A DNA stretch of 12,522 nucleotides from an uncultured Ilumatobacter sp. (GTDB lineage Bacteria; Actinomycetota; Acidimicrobiia; Acidimicrobiales; Ilumatobacteraceae). Shown in pieces: positions 1 to 6,649 of the stretch (within the stretch, counting starts at the first letter, position 1; each line of letters starts with the position of its first letter). The notes under the pieces are model-generated. The model saw nothing but the letters and a program-made list of their open reading frames with translations, did not search any database and had not been told where the DNA came from. The stretch lies in contig CALICC010000392.1 of the NCBI GenBank assembly GCA_938049325.1, positions 1-12,522 of the forward strand, read 5' to 3'. A program made the translations under genes and the position numbers.

Positions 1-1490
1 TCGACGAGCGACCGGTAGATCGCGATCGTGCGGCGAATGTGTCCGCGCTGGCGCTTGCGCGTCTCGTGGTTGTTCTGGAGCAGCGTTCGGATCGCCCGGC
101 ACCCGTCGACGGTCGCGCCGCTTGCATCGCGAGTGACCGGACGATCGAGCATCGACATCACCATCTGGTGATTGACGTGAAAGTGCGAACGCAGCTCCTC
201 GGGTTGCCCGGTCACCACCTTCTCGAACACGTTCTTGTCCCACATCGCAAAGTTGCGTTCGGGCGCCTTCTTCTTGACGACCTTCTTCTTGCCGCTCGCC
301 TCGGCTTTGTCGGCGAGCCGCAAGTTCTCGACCACGTGCTCGGGGGCCTGCACCCACACGGTGCCTTCGTCGTCGAACCCCTTGCGACCGGCGCGGCCGG
401 AGATCTGCGCGAACTCGCGGTTGGAGACGATGCGCACCGAGGTGCCGTCGTACTTGCACAGCTGCGTGAACAGCACCGACCGAATCGGGACATTGACCCC
501 GACGCCCAGCGTGTCGGTGCCGCAAATGATCTTGAGCAGTCCGTCTTGCGCCAGCTTCTCGACGAGTAGCCGGTACTTCGGGAGCAGCCCGGCATGATGG
601 ACGCCGATGCCGGCGGTGAAGAACCGCTTGAGATCTTTGCCGATCGGTGAATCGAAGCGGAAGCCTCCGATGACCTCCTTGATGCGAGCTTTCTCGTCTT
701 TCGTGAGCGGGTCGAGTGCGAGGTAGTTCTGAGCAGCGTCGGTGGCGTCCTTCTGCGTGAAGTGAACGATGTAGATGGGTGCCTTGCCCGACCGAAGGAG
801 CTCATCGACGCTGTTGTGCAATGTTGACGTGCGGTACTCGAAGTCGAGTGGAACGGGTCGCGAGGTGGATCGAACCACCGACGCGTCGCGCCCGGTTCGC
901 GCCGTGAGGTCGCGCTGGAAGAAGTTGACGTCGCCGAGTGTCGCCGACATCAGCACGAATTGGACGTGTGGCAATTCGAGGAGTGGCACCTGCCAGGCCC
1001 AACCCCGCTGCGGGTCGCCGTAGTAATGGAACTCGTCGACGATCGCGACGTCGACATCGGTGGCCGAACCATCGCGCAACGCCTGGTTCGCAAGGATCTC
1101 GGCCGTGCAACAGATGATCGGCGCGTCGGGATTGACCGACGCGTCGCCGGTGATCATGCCGACGCGGTCCGAGCCGAACTCACGGCAGAGCGCGAAGAAC
1201 TTCTCGCTGACGAGTGCCTTGATCGGTGCGGTGTAGTAGCTCCGGCGTCCTGACGCCAGTGCGGCGAAGTGGGCAGCCGTCGCCACGAGCGATTTGCCCG
1301 AACCTGTCGGGGTGTTCACGATCACGTGATTGCCGAGCAGGATTTCGAAGATCGCTTCTTCTTGCGCGGGGTACATCTCGATGCCGAGATCGGCGGTGTA
1401 ATCCACGAACGCTTCGAAGACGGCGTCGTCGTCGACGCTTCCATCGGCTCCAGCCGAAGGCAGCCGCCGTACCAGTGCCGGTTCGGTCAT
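1..1490 (-). CDS. DEAD/DEAH-box SKI2-like helicase, DUF3516 type (3' end beyond window)
   Basis: Superfamily II ATP-dependent RNA/DNA helicase. 496 codons are visible and the gene continues past the left edge. Motifs in order: Walker A TPTGSGKS (residues 60-67), motif Ia TAPIKALVSEKF (87-98), motif II DEFH (152-155, a DEAH variant), motif III SAT (182-184), the second RecA-like domain with GTDTLGVGVN (324-333), and motif VI QISGRAGRKG (362-371). A lysine-rich linker (about 401-410) follows, and after it a C-terminal region as in actinobacterial helicases carrying DUF3516. The family resembles Ski2/Mtr4 RNA helicases; the cellular substrate is unknown. The ATG overlaps the stop codon of the upstream redoxin gene (ATGA, 1490-1487), so the two are probably one transcript with coupled translation. 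Family identity is firm; the DUF3516 assignment is from general resemblance. Confidence 0.93.
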   Translation of the reverse strand, partial: MTEPALVRRLPSAGADGSVDDDAVFEAFVDYTADLGIEMYPAQEEAIFEILLGNHVIVNTPTGSGKSLVATAAHFAALASGRRSYYTAPIKALVSEKFFALCREFGSDRVGMITGDASVNPDAPIICCTAEILANQALRDGSATDVDVAIVDEFHYYGDPQRGWAWQVPLLELPHVQFVLMSATLGDVNFFQRDLTARTGRDASVVRSTSRPVPLDFEYRTSTLHNSVDELLRSGKAPIYIVHFTQKDATDAAQNYLALDPLTKDEKARIKEVIGGFRFDSPIGKDLKRFFTAGIGVHHAGLLPKYRLLVEKLAQDGLLKIICGTDTLGVGVNVPIRSVLFTQLCKYDGTSVRIVSNREFAQISGRAGRKGFDDEGTVWVQAPEHVVENLRLADKAEASGKKKVVKKKAPERNFAMWDKNVFEKVVTGQPEELRSHFHVNHQMVMSMLDRPVTRDASGATVDGCRAIRTLLQNNHETRKRQRGHIRRTIAIYRSLV

Positions 1491-2047
1491 GACGACCGTC
1501 CTCGGGCGGCGTGCACTGCGCCCACGATCTCGTCGACTGATGGTCGGTCGGCCGGCCCCGTGCTCCAGTGCGCCCAGGCAACGGTGCCATTGGGAGCGAT
1601 CACCAGGTCGGCCCCGAGCTGGCGAGTGTCTTCGGTCGCTCCTTGAACGTCGCGAGCGCCGCCGTGCTTGATGATTGCCGCATAGCGCTTGATCGTCGCC
1701 ATGCCCCACACGGCACGCAACGAGCCGCGCTCGACGCCGTACGCGTCGTACGTGGCGCGATCGGGATCGAGCAGAATGTCGAACGACAGGCGCCGGCGCT
1801 GTTGGTACGGCTCCAGCGCTTCAGGGGTGGTGAAGGTCAGCAATGCCACCACCACGTCGGGGCCGAGTTCATCGAGGCGGCTGCTCACGGCAGCTGCGTG
1901 CTCGGCGCACGGCAGTCAATGAATGTGCCGATGGAAGATCAACACGACCGACTTGCCGCGTTGTGCATCAAGCGTCCAACGGCTGCCGTCGAGGGTCGGG
2001 AGATCGATCGGGGGAGCGGGTTCCCCGATTCGAGGTCGAGTGTGCAC
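1487..2047 (-). CDS. Selenocysteine-containing AhpC/TSA-type (peroxiredoxin-like) redox protein, in-frame TGA = Sec44
   Basis: Thioredoxin-fold thiol/selenol redox protein of the AhpC/TSA (AhpC-TSA_2, SelL-related) type, 186 residues if TGA at 1918-1916 is read as Sec. Before the TGA stands a redoxin N-terminus (RIGEPAPPIDLPTLDG, then SVVLIFHRHIH). Directly after it, in the same frame, come LPCAEHAAAVSSRLDELG and a complete thioredoxin-fold C-terminus with QLGADLVIAPNGTVAWAH and GPADRPSVDEIVGA, typical of the family. Relatives have CxxC here (a pattern like RHxxCLPCxEH), so the TGA replaces the first redox cysteine and gives U44-L-P-C47. The GTG start at 2047 is the only plausible one clear of the divergent gene, and it has a TACGGT hexamer 6 nt upstream (leaderless). 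Its stop overlaps the helicase ATG. The alternative is a nonsense-mutated pseudogene, less likely given the exact position and a second selenoprotein in the window. The substrate is unknown. Confidence 0.85.
1877..1915 (-). promoter_or_regulatory. Candidate bacterial SECIS region of the redoxin gene
   Basis: Two alternative, mutually exclusive hairpins follow the TGA. The first starts immediately: CTGC and GTGC pair with GCAC and GCAG around a GCCGA loop with one bulged C (8 bp, loop 10-14 nt after TGA). The second is a distal hairpin, GCTGC-CGTGA-GCAGC, extended by two more pairs past an A/C mismatch, with its loop 27-31 nt after TGA and a G in the loop's second position. The distal one better fits the usual bacterial SECIS distance. 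Pairing was found by eye; no folding energy was computed. Confidence 0.45.
1916..1918 (-). other. In-frame UGA, proposed selenocysteine codon of the redoxin (Sec44)
   Basis: TGA lies between CAC ATT CAT and CTG CCG TGC with no frame change. It occupies the first position of the UxxC/CxxC redox motif. Conventional callers would stop here or start the gene at a downstream GTG (1888), losing the catalytic centre. Confidence 0.82.
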
Positions 2048-2053
2048 ATCGGG

Positions 2054-2059
2054 ACCGTA
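2054..2059 (-). promoter_or_regulatory. -10 hexamer TACGGT, leaderless promoter of the redoxin-helicase operon
   Basis: Read on the minus strand, TACGGT ends 6 nt before the GTG at 2047, so transcription would begin at or next to the start codon. A weak TTCACA lies 19 nt upstream as a possible -35. There is no Shine-Dalgarno sequence. Confidence 0.5.
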
Positions 2060-2081
2060 TCCGTGAATTGTGATTGAGTGT

Positions 2082-2087
2082 GAAAGG
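2082..2087 (+). promoter_or_regulatory. Ribosome binding site GAAAGG of the VOC gene
   Basis: GAAAGG stands 8 nt before the ATG at 2096 and supports that start. This gene therefore has a conventional leader, unlike several neighbours. Confidence 0.6.
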
Positions 2088-2095
2088 CTGGTCTC

Positions 2096-2635
2096 ATGAG
2101 CGAGATCGAGTTCGGTGGCATCAATCACCTGGCGCTGGTCAGTAGCGACATGGCCCGCACGGTCGACTTCTATGCGGACGTCCTCGGGATGCCATTGATC
2201 AAGACGATCGAGTTCCCGACGGGTGGCCAGCACTTCTTCTTCGACTGCGGCAATGGCGACTCACTCGCGTTCTTCTGGTTCCCCAACGCTCCAGCGGGAG
2301 TGCCCGGCGTGTCCGCCCCAGCGCACCGTCCCGATCAAGGCGACATCGTCAGCGCGCACGGCTCGATGAATCACGTTGCCTTCTCGGTCTCGCCCGAGCA
2401 GATCGAGCGTTGCGTCGAGCGCTTGCGCGAGGCCGGCGTCGACTGCACCGAGGTGTGGAATCACGACAACAGTGAGTGGGGCGTCTCTCGGGAGAACACC
2501 GACGACGTCTACGTACGCTCGATCTACTTTTCCGACCCCGACGGGATCTCGCTCGAGATCGCCGCGTGGACCAAGGAGCTCGGCCCGCACGACGTGTCGC
2601 ACACGCCGAAGTCGGCGATTGCGTCAGGTAGCTGA
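2096..2635 (+). CDS. VOC-superfamily protein (glyoxalase/extradiol dioxygenase fold)
   Basis: A 179-residue vicinal-oxygen-chelate protein with two beta-alpha-beta-beta-beta modules. The first begins INHLALVSSDMARTVDFYAD (residues 9-28), the second MNHVAFSV (91-98), and it ends with the typical FSDPDGISLEIAAW (145-158). Probable metal ligands are His11, His93 and Glu154, which suggests a metal-dependent enzyme, but the substrate cannot be read from sequence. Candidates are a glyoxalase-like lyase, an extradiol-type dioxygenase or a resistance-type protein. The ATG is supported by GAAAGG 8 nt upstream. The gene diverges from the redoxin across 48 nt, and its 3' end overlaps the convergent N-acetyltransferase gene by 12 bp. 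Confidence 0.9.
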   Translation: MSEIEFGGINHLALVSSDMARTVDFYADVLGMPLIKTIEFPTGGQHFFFDCGNGDSLAFFWFPNAPAGVPGVSAPAHRPDQGDIVSAHGSMNHVAFSVSPEQIERCVERLREAGVDCTEVWNHDNSEWGVSRENTDDVYVRSIYFSDPDGISLEIAAWTKELGPHDVSHTPKSAIASGS

Positions 2636-3409
2636 CTCGGGGAGTTCGATTCCGAACCACTCGTCGAGCACGCCGTTCCATTCGGCGGCACTCACGGACT
2701 CCTCGGTGACCCTGTCGCCGCGCCGGAACTTGATGCGGTCGTGCGTCAGTGTGACGCGGTCGTCGGATTCGGCGCTGAGGAGGCGCGTAGCAAACGGCTT
2801 CGATGCCCAGTGCTTGTTCGGGTCGACCTGCATCGACCGCGCAACTCCGGCGAAGTCGTCGAAGTCATGGGCGACGCGTTTGAATCGATAGTGAGCCTCA
2901 GGAACGCCGTTGACCAGTTGGGCGAGGGTGGTTCCCTGCGGGCTCGGGAGGAGTTCGTAGTCCGTGTGGCCGCCGGATTGAGGCCCCGCCCGGTTCAGTG
3001 CCAGCGGTGTGTTGAAGCTGTCGCCGAACCCCACGTCCACCAGGTGTGGATCGAGGTCGTCACTGCCGCCCGAGACTTCGAGTGCGAGGTGCTCGATGAT
3101 GGTGGTCGGCCCGTCGAACAGCACGGCGGCGCCGAGCAACAACACGTCGAATCCCAACGCCTCCAGAAGCAGTGCGAACAGACCGTTGAGCTCGAAACAC
3201 CAGCCACCGCGGCCCGCACCGTCGACGATCTTGGTGAACGACGCGTTGCGGTCGTGGGGGACGCCTCCCGCGAACACGATGTCGAGATTTTCGAATGGCA
3301 CGTTGGCGAGATGCGACCGCTGGAGCAGCGTCAGGCCGGCAAGATCAGTCGGTACCGATCTCGGCAGCCCGATCCGATGGAGGTATCGATCGACCTGTGC
3401 GGCATCCAC
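2624..3409 (-). CDS. nat: Arylamine N-acetyltransferase family protein
   Basis: Cytosolic enzyme family that transfers an acetyl group from acetyl-CoA to arylamines, hydrazines or related acceptors; 261 residues, close to the usual 270-285. The N-terminus is typical (VDRYLHRIGLP, then LQRSHLANVPFENLDI). The nucleophile motif RGGWCFELNG carries Cys71. His107 (in TIIEHLALEV) and Asp125 (in HLVDVGFGD) complete the Cys-His-Asp triad. In mycobacteria the family is linked to sterol/lipid catabolism, but here no such cluster is visible. The GTG start at 3409 is chosen because the family N-terminus begins there and a TACGCT hexamer lies 7 nt upstream; the nearby ATG is out of frame. It is divergent from the luciferase-like gene and overlaps the VOC gene tail-to-tail by 12 bp. 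Confidence 0.93.
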   Translation of the reverse strand: MDAAQVDRYLHRIGLPRSVPTDLAGLTLLQRSHLANVPFENLDIVFAGGVPHDRNASFTKIVDGAGRGGWCFELNGLFALLLEALGFDVLLLGAAVLFDGPTTIIEHLALEVSGGSDDLDPHLVDVGFGDSFNTPLALNRAGPQSGGHTDYELLPSPQGTTLAQLVNGVPEAHYRFKRVAHDFDDFAGVARSMQVDPNKHWASKPFATRLLSAESDDRVTLTHDRIKFRRGDRVTEESVSAAEWNGVLDEWFGIELPESAT

Positions 3410-3416
3410 TGCGCCG

Positions 3417-3441
3417 AGCGTACGGGACCACGCCGTACGCT
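3417..3441. promoter_or_regulatory. Perfect 9-bp inverted repeat forming a bidirectional leaderless promoter
   Basis: AGCGTACGG, 7-nt spacer, CCGTACGCT fills most of the 38-nt gap between two divergent GTG starts. Each arm contains TACGCT reading outward: on plus it ends 6 nt before the GTG at 3448, on minus 7 nt before the GTG at 3409. The repeat may be two back-to-back -10 elements, an operator, or both. Confidence 0.55.
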
Positions 3442-3447
3442 GCGCCC

Positions 3448-4242
3448 GTGCTGATCGACCTGGCGATCAACCCGTTCGATGCCGACGTCGGTCACGTTGT
3501 CGAACTCGCGAGCGCCGCAGAGTCGCGCGGGGCGACCGCGATCTGGTGCGCCGATCACTTCAGCGCCGACATCGTTGGCCGTTCCTGGTCGCGTGATCCG
3601 TTCGTGTGCTTGGCTGCGATGGCGGCGGCGACAGAGCACGTCGACCTGGGGGTGCTCGTCGCGAACATGGTGAACCGACATCCGGCACAGTTGGCGTCAG
3701 CGGTCAATTCCCTGCAGTCACTGGCGCCGGGCCGCGTTCGGCTCGGCGTTGGCTCGGGGGCTTCACCCGGCACTCGATTCGCTCGAGAACACGAGGCGAT
3801 CGGCCGCACGCTCGATTCAGCGACGAATCGGCGCGAACAGCTCGTCGACTACCTCGCGGCGCTGCGAGCCGTTTGGGACCACGCATCGGACTTCTCGTCG
3901 GAGAGTGTCTCGTTCGACGGCCTCGCCGGGGTGGTGGACGGCGTCGGCGTGCCGCCGCTCATCGTGGGAGCATCGTCGTGGCGCACGATCGAACTGGCGC
4001 TCGAACACGCCGACGGTGTCAACATTCGAGCCAACCCGGCAATGATCGAGCAGCTCAGTCGTCTTGGTTCGTGTCGGCCACCCGGATTCGAAGTCAGCGT
4101 GTTGGAGCAGCTCGTCGCGTGGGACGAACCCGCCGGGGCAACGCGTTGGATCGATCGGATGGAGGCTCTCGGCGTGGACCGAGCAATCGTGGGCATCTCA
4201 CCACCTCACGTGGCCGGTCGACTGGATCTGCTCAACTTCTGA
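3448..4242 (+). CDS. LLM-class (luciferase-like) flavin/F420-dependent oxidoreductase
   Basis: A 264-residue TIM-barrel protein of the bacterial-luciferase-like family, which uses FMN or coenzyme F420. Landmarks: LIDLAINPFDADVGHVVELA at the N-terminus, the CADHF strand, a conserved block VNRHPAQLASAVNSLQSLAPGR-like in the middle, and GRVRLGVGSG with the following ASPGTRFAREHEAIGR loop. VPPLIVGASSWRTIELALEHADGVNI then resembles the later barrel strands. It is short for the family (often 300-340), lacking some of the insertion segment. The open frame extends upstream to 3295, but that part antisense-overlaps the N-acetyltransferase gene and has no homology-like sequence. GTG at 3448 begins the first barrel strand and has TACGCT 6 nt upstream. 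The substrate is unknown, and cofactor choice (F420 versus FMN) cannot be settled here. Confidence 0.85.
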   Translation: MLIDLAINPFDADVGHVVELASAAESRGATAIWCADHFSADIVGRSWSRDPFVCLAAMAAATEHVDLGVLVANMVNRHPAQLASAVNSLQSLAPGRVRLGVGSGASPGTRFAREHEAIGRTLDSATNRREQLVDYLAALRAVWDHASDFSSESVSFDGLAGVVDGVGVPPLIVGASSWRTIELALEHADGVNIRANPAMIEQLSRLGSCRPPGFEVSVLEQLVAWDEPAGATRWIDRMEALGVDRAIVGISPPHVAGRLDLLNF

Positions 4243-4284
4243 ACAAAATCCAGAGGTTGACGACCCCGCCGCCACCCCCGCTAC

Positions 4285-4290
4285 TACGAT
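4285..4290 (+). promoter_or_regulatory. -10 hexamer TACGAT, leaderless promoter of the lipoprotein gene
   Basis: TACGAT ends 7 nt before the ATG at 4298. A TTGACG at 4257-4262 resembles a -35 but is 22 nt away, too far for normal spacing, so only the -10 is proposed. Confidence 0.5.
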
Positions 4291-4297
4291 CCTTGCG

Positions 4298-4936
4298 ATG
4301 CGAACGAAGCCACGTTTCCTGTCCGTCCTCGCCGTTGCAGCGATCGGTCTGGCTGCTTGCGGAGGCTCTGACTCTGACGAGCCAGAGTCCAGCGAAGCGC
4401 CGGAGGTTTCGGTCGCGGTCACCGAACCGACGGATGAGTTCACCGAGGACACAGCGGCACCCGAGCCGGTCGAGACCGAAGCGCCGGTCGAAACTGAAGC
4501 GCCGGTCGAAACTGAAGCGCCAGTCGAAACAACACCTGCCACCGAGGCACCGGCCGACACCGAGGCACCCGTCGACGGTGCCGCGGCCGGAGCGGCAGCG
4601 GTCATTCTCGACGAGTGGTTCATCGAGGCGCCCACCGAGTACGCAGCCGGTGAGGTCACGTTCACCACGACGAACAACGGTGGCTTTCCGCACGAGCTCG
4701 TGGTGATCCAGGGCGAGAGCTACGACGCGCTGCCGCTCGCCGACGGCGGTGCGGTGCTCGAAGACGACCTGCCCACGGGCGCCCTGCTCGGGCGCACCGA
4801 CCGCTTGGGTGGCGGCGGGGTCGAAGATCTCACCGTCACGCTCGAGCCGGGCAACTACGTGCTCGTGTGCAACCTCGGGAGCGGTGCAACAAGCCATGCT
4901 GGCCAAGGTCAGCGTCTCGACATCACGGTCACCTGA
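4298..4936 (+). CDS. Cupredoxin-like lipoprotein with acidic Thr/Glu/Pro-rich linker
   Basis: A 212-residue secreted lipoprotein. The signal peptide MRTKPRFLSVLAVAAIGLAAC ends in a lipobox LAAC (Cys21), so lipid anchoring outside the membrane is expected. Residues about 22-105 are an acidic, low-complexity linker with TEAPVE repeats, a typical surface spacer. About 106-212 form a plastocyanin-like beta domain: FPHELVVIQG (probable copper His), YVLVCNLGSG (probable copper Cys), then SHAGQGQRLDITVT (second His). Where many relatives have a Met axial ligand (HxxGM), this protein shows Gln (GQGQ). Copper binding is inferred from these residues; a role in electron transfer or copper handling is possible. 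The ATG at 4298 is chosen because it begins the signal peptide and has TACGAT 7 nt upstream. The longer frame from 4064 overlaps the preceding gene. Confidence 0.85.
   Translation: MRTKPRFLSVLAVAAIGLAACGGSDSDEPESSEAPEVSVAVTEPTDEFTEDTAAPEPVETEAPVETEAPVETEAPVETTPATEAPADTEAPVDGAAAGAAAVILDEWFIEAPTEYAAGEVTFTTTNNGGFPHELVVIQGESYDALPLADGGAVLEDDLPTGALLGRTDRLGGGGVEDLTVTLEPGNYVLVCNLGSGATSHAGQGQRLDITVT
4466..4530 (+). repeat. 18-nt tandem repeat (3.6 copies) in the lipoprotein linker
   Basis: Units at 4466-4483, 4484-4501 and 4502-4519, plus a partial unit 4520-4530, each encoding PVETEA. The second and third units are identical at DNA level and the first differs by a few bases, suggesting recent slippage expansion of the linker. 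Confidence 0.85.
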
Positions 4937-4971
4937 TTTCTCGAGCGATGCGGCGAACGCATGCGGCGGAC

Positions 4972-4977
4972 TAAGTT
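4972..4977 (+). promoter_or_regulatory. -10 hexamer TAAGTT, leaderless promoter of the DUF2231 gene
   Basis: TAAGTT ends 6 nt before the ATG at 4984, with no Shine-Dalgarno sequence in between. No convincing -35 was seen. Confidence 0.45.
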
Positions 4978-4983
4978 CGGCTC

Positions 4984-5481
4984 ATGATCGCAGGCGTGTT
5001 CGATGAGTTCTTCGGGGTCCCGACCCACCCACTGGCAGTTCATGCCCCAGTGGTGTTGGTGCCGATACTGGCAATCGTCGCGATCGTCTTCGCCGCTCGG
5101 CCGAACTGGCGTCAGCGGGGATGGATTGCCATGCCCGTCGCCGTGTTCGTCATGGCGGTCATGCTGTTCGTGGCGAAGGAGTCGGGCGAGTCGGCCGAAG
5201 CAGCGAACAATGTGTTCGGCGACATTGCTGACCACAAGGAGTTGGGCGAGCAGACCTTCTTCATGAGCATCGTCTGGTTCGTCGTCGCCACGGCGCTCGG
5301 GGTACGCGATCGGATGCTCATGCGGGCGCCAGCACAGTCGTTGTCGGCTGACGCCGCGCCGGTTCAGCGCGACCCGGTCGCACTCGGACTCAGCATCGTC
5401 GCCGCGACCCTCGCGATCGTCACGACGATCTGGCTGATCCGTACGGGCCACGCGGGCGCAGAGTCGCGCTGGGCCATCTGA
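4984..5481 (+). CDS. DUF2231-like integral membrane protein
   Basis: A 165-residue protein with four predicted transmembrane helices (about 20-38, 47-65, 90-107, 133-153). It opens with THPLAVHAPVVLVP (residues 14-27), matching the HPxxVHFP signature of DUF2231 proteins. It ends with TGHAGAESRWAI, the usual GHxGA tail. The conserved histidines at the membrane ends have led to suggestions of heme or metal binding in such families, but no function is established. The start is supported by TAAGTT 6 nt upstream. It lies 47 nt after the cupredoxin-like lipoprotein on the same strand, and a shared role in extracytoplasmic electron transfer is possible but unsupported. It converges on the L,D-transpeptidase gene. 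Confidence 0.82.
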   Translation: MIAGVFDEFFGVPTHPLAVHAPVVLVPILAIVAIVFAARPNWRQRGWIAMPVAVFVMAVMLFVAKESGESAEAANNVFGDIADHKELGEQTFFMSIVWFVVATALGVRDRMLMRAPAQSLSADAAPVQRDPVALGLSIVAATLAIVTTIWLIRTGHAGAESRWAI

Positions 5482-5520
5482 CTCGAGCCGACTCGAGCTG
5501 ACTTCGGGTTCGGCGTCGAG
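5482..5520. terminator. Possible bidirectional terminator hairpin between convergent genes
   Basis: CTCGAGCCGA (5482-5491) pairs with TCGGC-g-TCGAG (5510-5520), ten base pairs with one bulged G, around an 18-nt loop. It lies in the 57-nt gap between two convergent genes. It has no T-run, so intrinsic termination is uncertain. Confidence 0.35.
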
Positions 5521-5538
5521 CCGCAGCTGTCTCCGTTG

Positions 5539-6636
5539 TCAGGTGACGACGACGGTGGTGCCGACCGGGGCAAAACCCCAGAGGAAGCTGGCGTCGAGGT
5601 TGTGCTGACGCTGACAGCCACCCGACAGACGGGTGCCGAGCTCATCGCTCGTCTGGTACACCTCGCCGGTGGACACCTTGGTCGGGATGCCGTGGAACCC
5701 GATGGCGCCACGCTCGGTCTTGAGCCATCGGATCATGTTCGGCAGGTAGGCCTTGCCGTTCCACGCGGTCGACACCTCGGACCTGCTGTACACCTGGTGT
5801 GTGCCGGGGACTTCATTGCCGTAGGTACTGCCTGAGACGAGCCAGGAGCGGATGATGCGCTCGTTCTCGTCGACGGCCCACACGCGTTGGCCGGCGCGGT
5901 CGTACACGACCCGGTAGCCGGAGCCGGAGTTCTCGGGCAACGGGGGAGCGTCGTCGCCCGCCGAGCCGACGGGGGAGAGCGTGACACCCCATAAATCGGT
6001 GGCGCCTTCCGGAGGCCTTGGCGTGCGGGTGACCAGTGATTCTTCGTCAGGCCAGATCTCGAGGCCGAGCGCTGTTTCGCGTCCCACGACTCCGTCGACG
6101 AAGAAGTCTTCGTCCTGCTGGTACTCGGTGACGGCGTTGTACGTGGTCTGTCCGAACTCGCCCGTGGATTCGCCGGAGAAGTAGCCGGCGTCAGCCAATG
6201 CATCTTGCAGGCAGGTGACGCCGTCGCCGTCATCGCCGATGCGCAGGGCGAGTGCCCCGATCGTGCAGCCGCCATCAGCGCGGCCCTGCTCCTCGGGCTC
6301 GCTGACCGACGCTGGGTCCGGATCGGCAAGGCCGGCGAGTTCGACGTCGATCAGTTCGACGAAGCCGTTCTGAGGCGCGTCAGCTGACGCGGCAGCCGCG
6401 TCGCGAGCGGCTTCGGCGTTCTCGGACTGTGAGGACGAGGCGAGATCGTCAGCGGTCTGAATCGAGTCGGAACCCGTGTCGGAGATGAGCGCTGCGCCAA
6501 CGCCGGCAACGGCGAGCACCGCAACGGTCGCTGCGCCGAGGACGACCTGGCGGCGACGCTGGGCGATCAAGCTGGGGTCGGACGAGGCGGGTGCCGACGG
6601 GTCGTGGTGGAGCCGTCCGTCCCAGTCGTCACGCAT
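5539..6636 (-). CDS. Membrane-anchored L,D-transpeptidase (YkuD) with peptidoglycan-binding domain
   Basis: A 365-residue cell-wall enzyme that would form 3-3 peptide cross-links or attach groups to peptidoglycan. There is a short cytoplasmic N-terminus, a transmembrane segment at about 31-51, and an acidic Ala/Ser-rich linker. A PG_binding_1 module follows (about 124-194: ALRIGDDGDGVTCLQDALAD, then GYFSGESTGEFGQTTYNAV). Cys124 and Cys142 could form a disulfide. The YkuD domain spans about 241-365 with IGFHGIP (His315) and the catalytic SGGCQRQ motif (Cys341). ATG at 6636 is preferred to GTG at 6645 because TAGCGT (6649-6644) ends 7 nt before it and overlaps the GTG itself. It is divergent from the formate dehydrogenase operon and probably unrelated to it functionally. 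Confidence 0.9.
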   Translation of the reverse strand: MRDDWDGRLHHDPSAPASSDPSLIAQRRRQVVLGAATVAVLAVAGVGAALISDTGSDSIQTADDLASSSQSENAEAARDAAAASADAPQNGFVELIDVELAGLADPDPASVSEPEEQGRADGGCTIGALALRIGDDGDGVTCLQDALADAGYFSGESTGEFGQTTYNAVTEYQQDEDFFVDGVVGRETALGLEIWPDEESLVTRTPRPPEGATDLWGVTLSPVGSAGDDAPPLPENSGSGYRVVYDRAGQRVWAVDENERIIRSWLVSGSTYGNEVPGTHQVYSRSEVSTAWNGKAYLPNMIRWLKTERGAIGFHGIPTKVSTGEVYQTSDELGTRLSGGCQRQHNLDASFLWGFAPVGTTVVVT

Positions 6637-6643
6637 ATCCCTC

Positions 6644-6649
6644 ACGCTA
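6644..6649 (-). promoter_or_regulatory. -10 hexamer TAGCGT, leaderless promoter of the L,D-transpeptidase gene
   Basis: On the minus strand TAGCGT ends 7 nt before the ATG at 6636. This decides the start against the upstream in-frame GTG, which overlaps the hexamer. Confidence 0.5.

Noticed and set aside
1916..2233. Open frame extending the redoxin upstream to 2233
   Set aside because: The part beyond 2095 is antisense to the VOC gene and has no redoxin character. GTG at 2047 has a -10 hexamer at the right distance and gives a normal N-terminus.
3295..3447. Upstream extension of the luciferase-like gene to 3295
   Set aside because: It overlaps the N-acetyltransferase coding region antisense, is Arg-rich and low in family character, and the barrel begins at GTG 3448.
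4948..4962. Small hairpin ATGCG-gcgaa-CGCAT after the lipoprotein gene as a terminator
   Set aside because: It has only five base pairs and no T-run; such stems are common by chance at this GC content.
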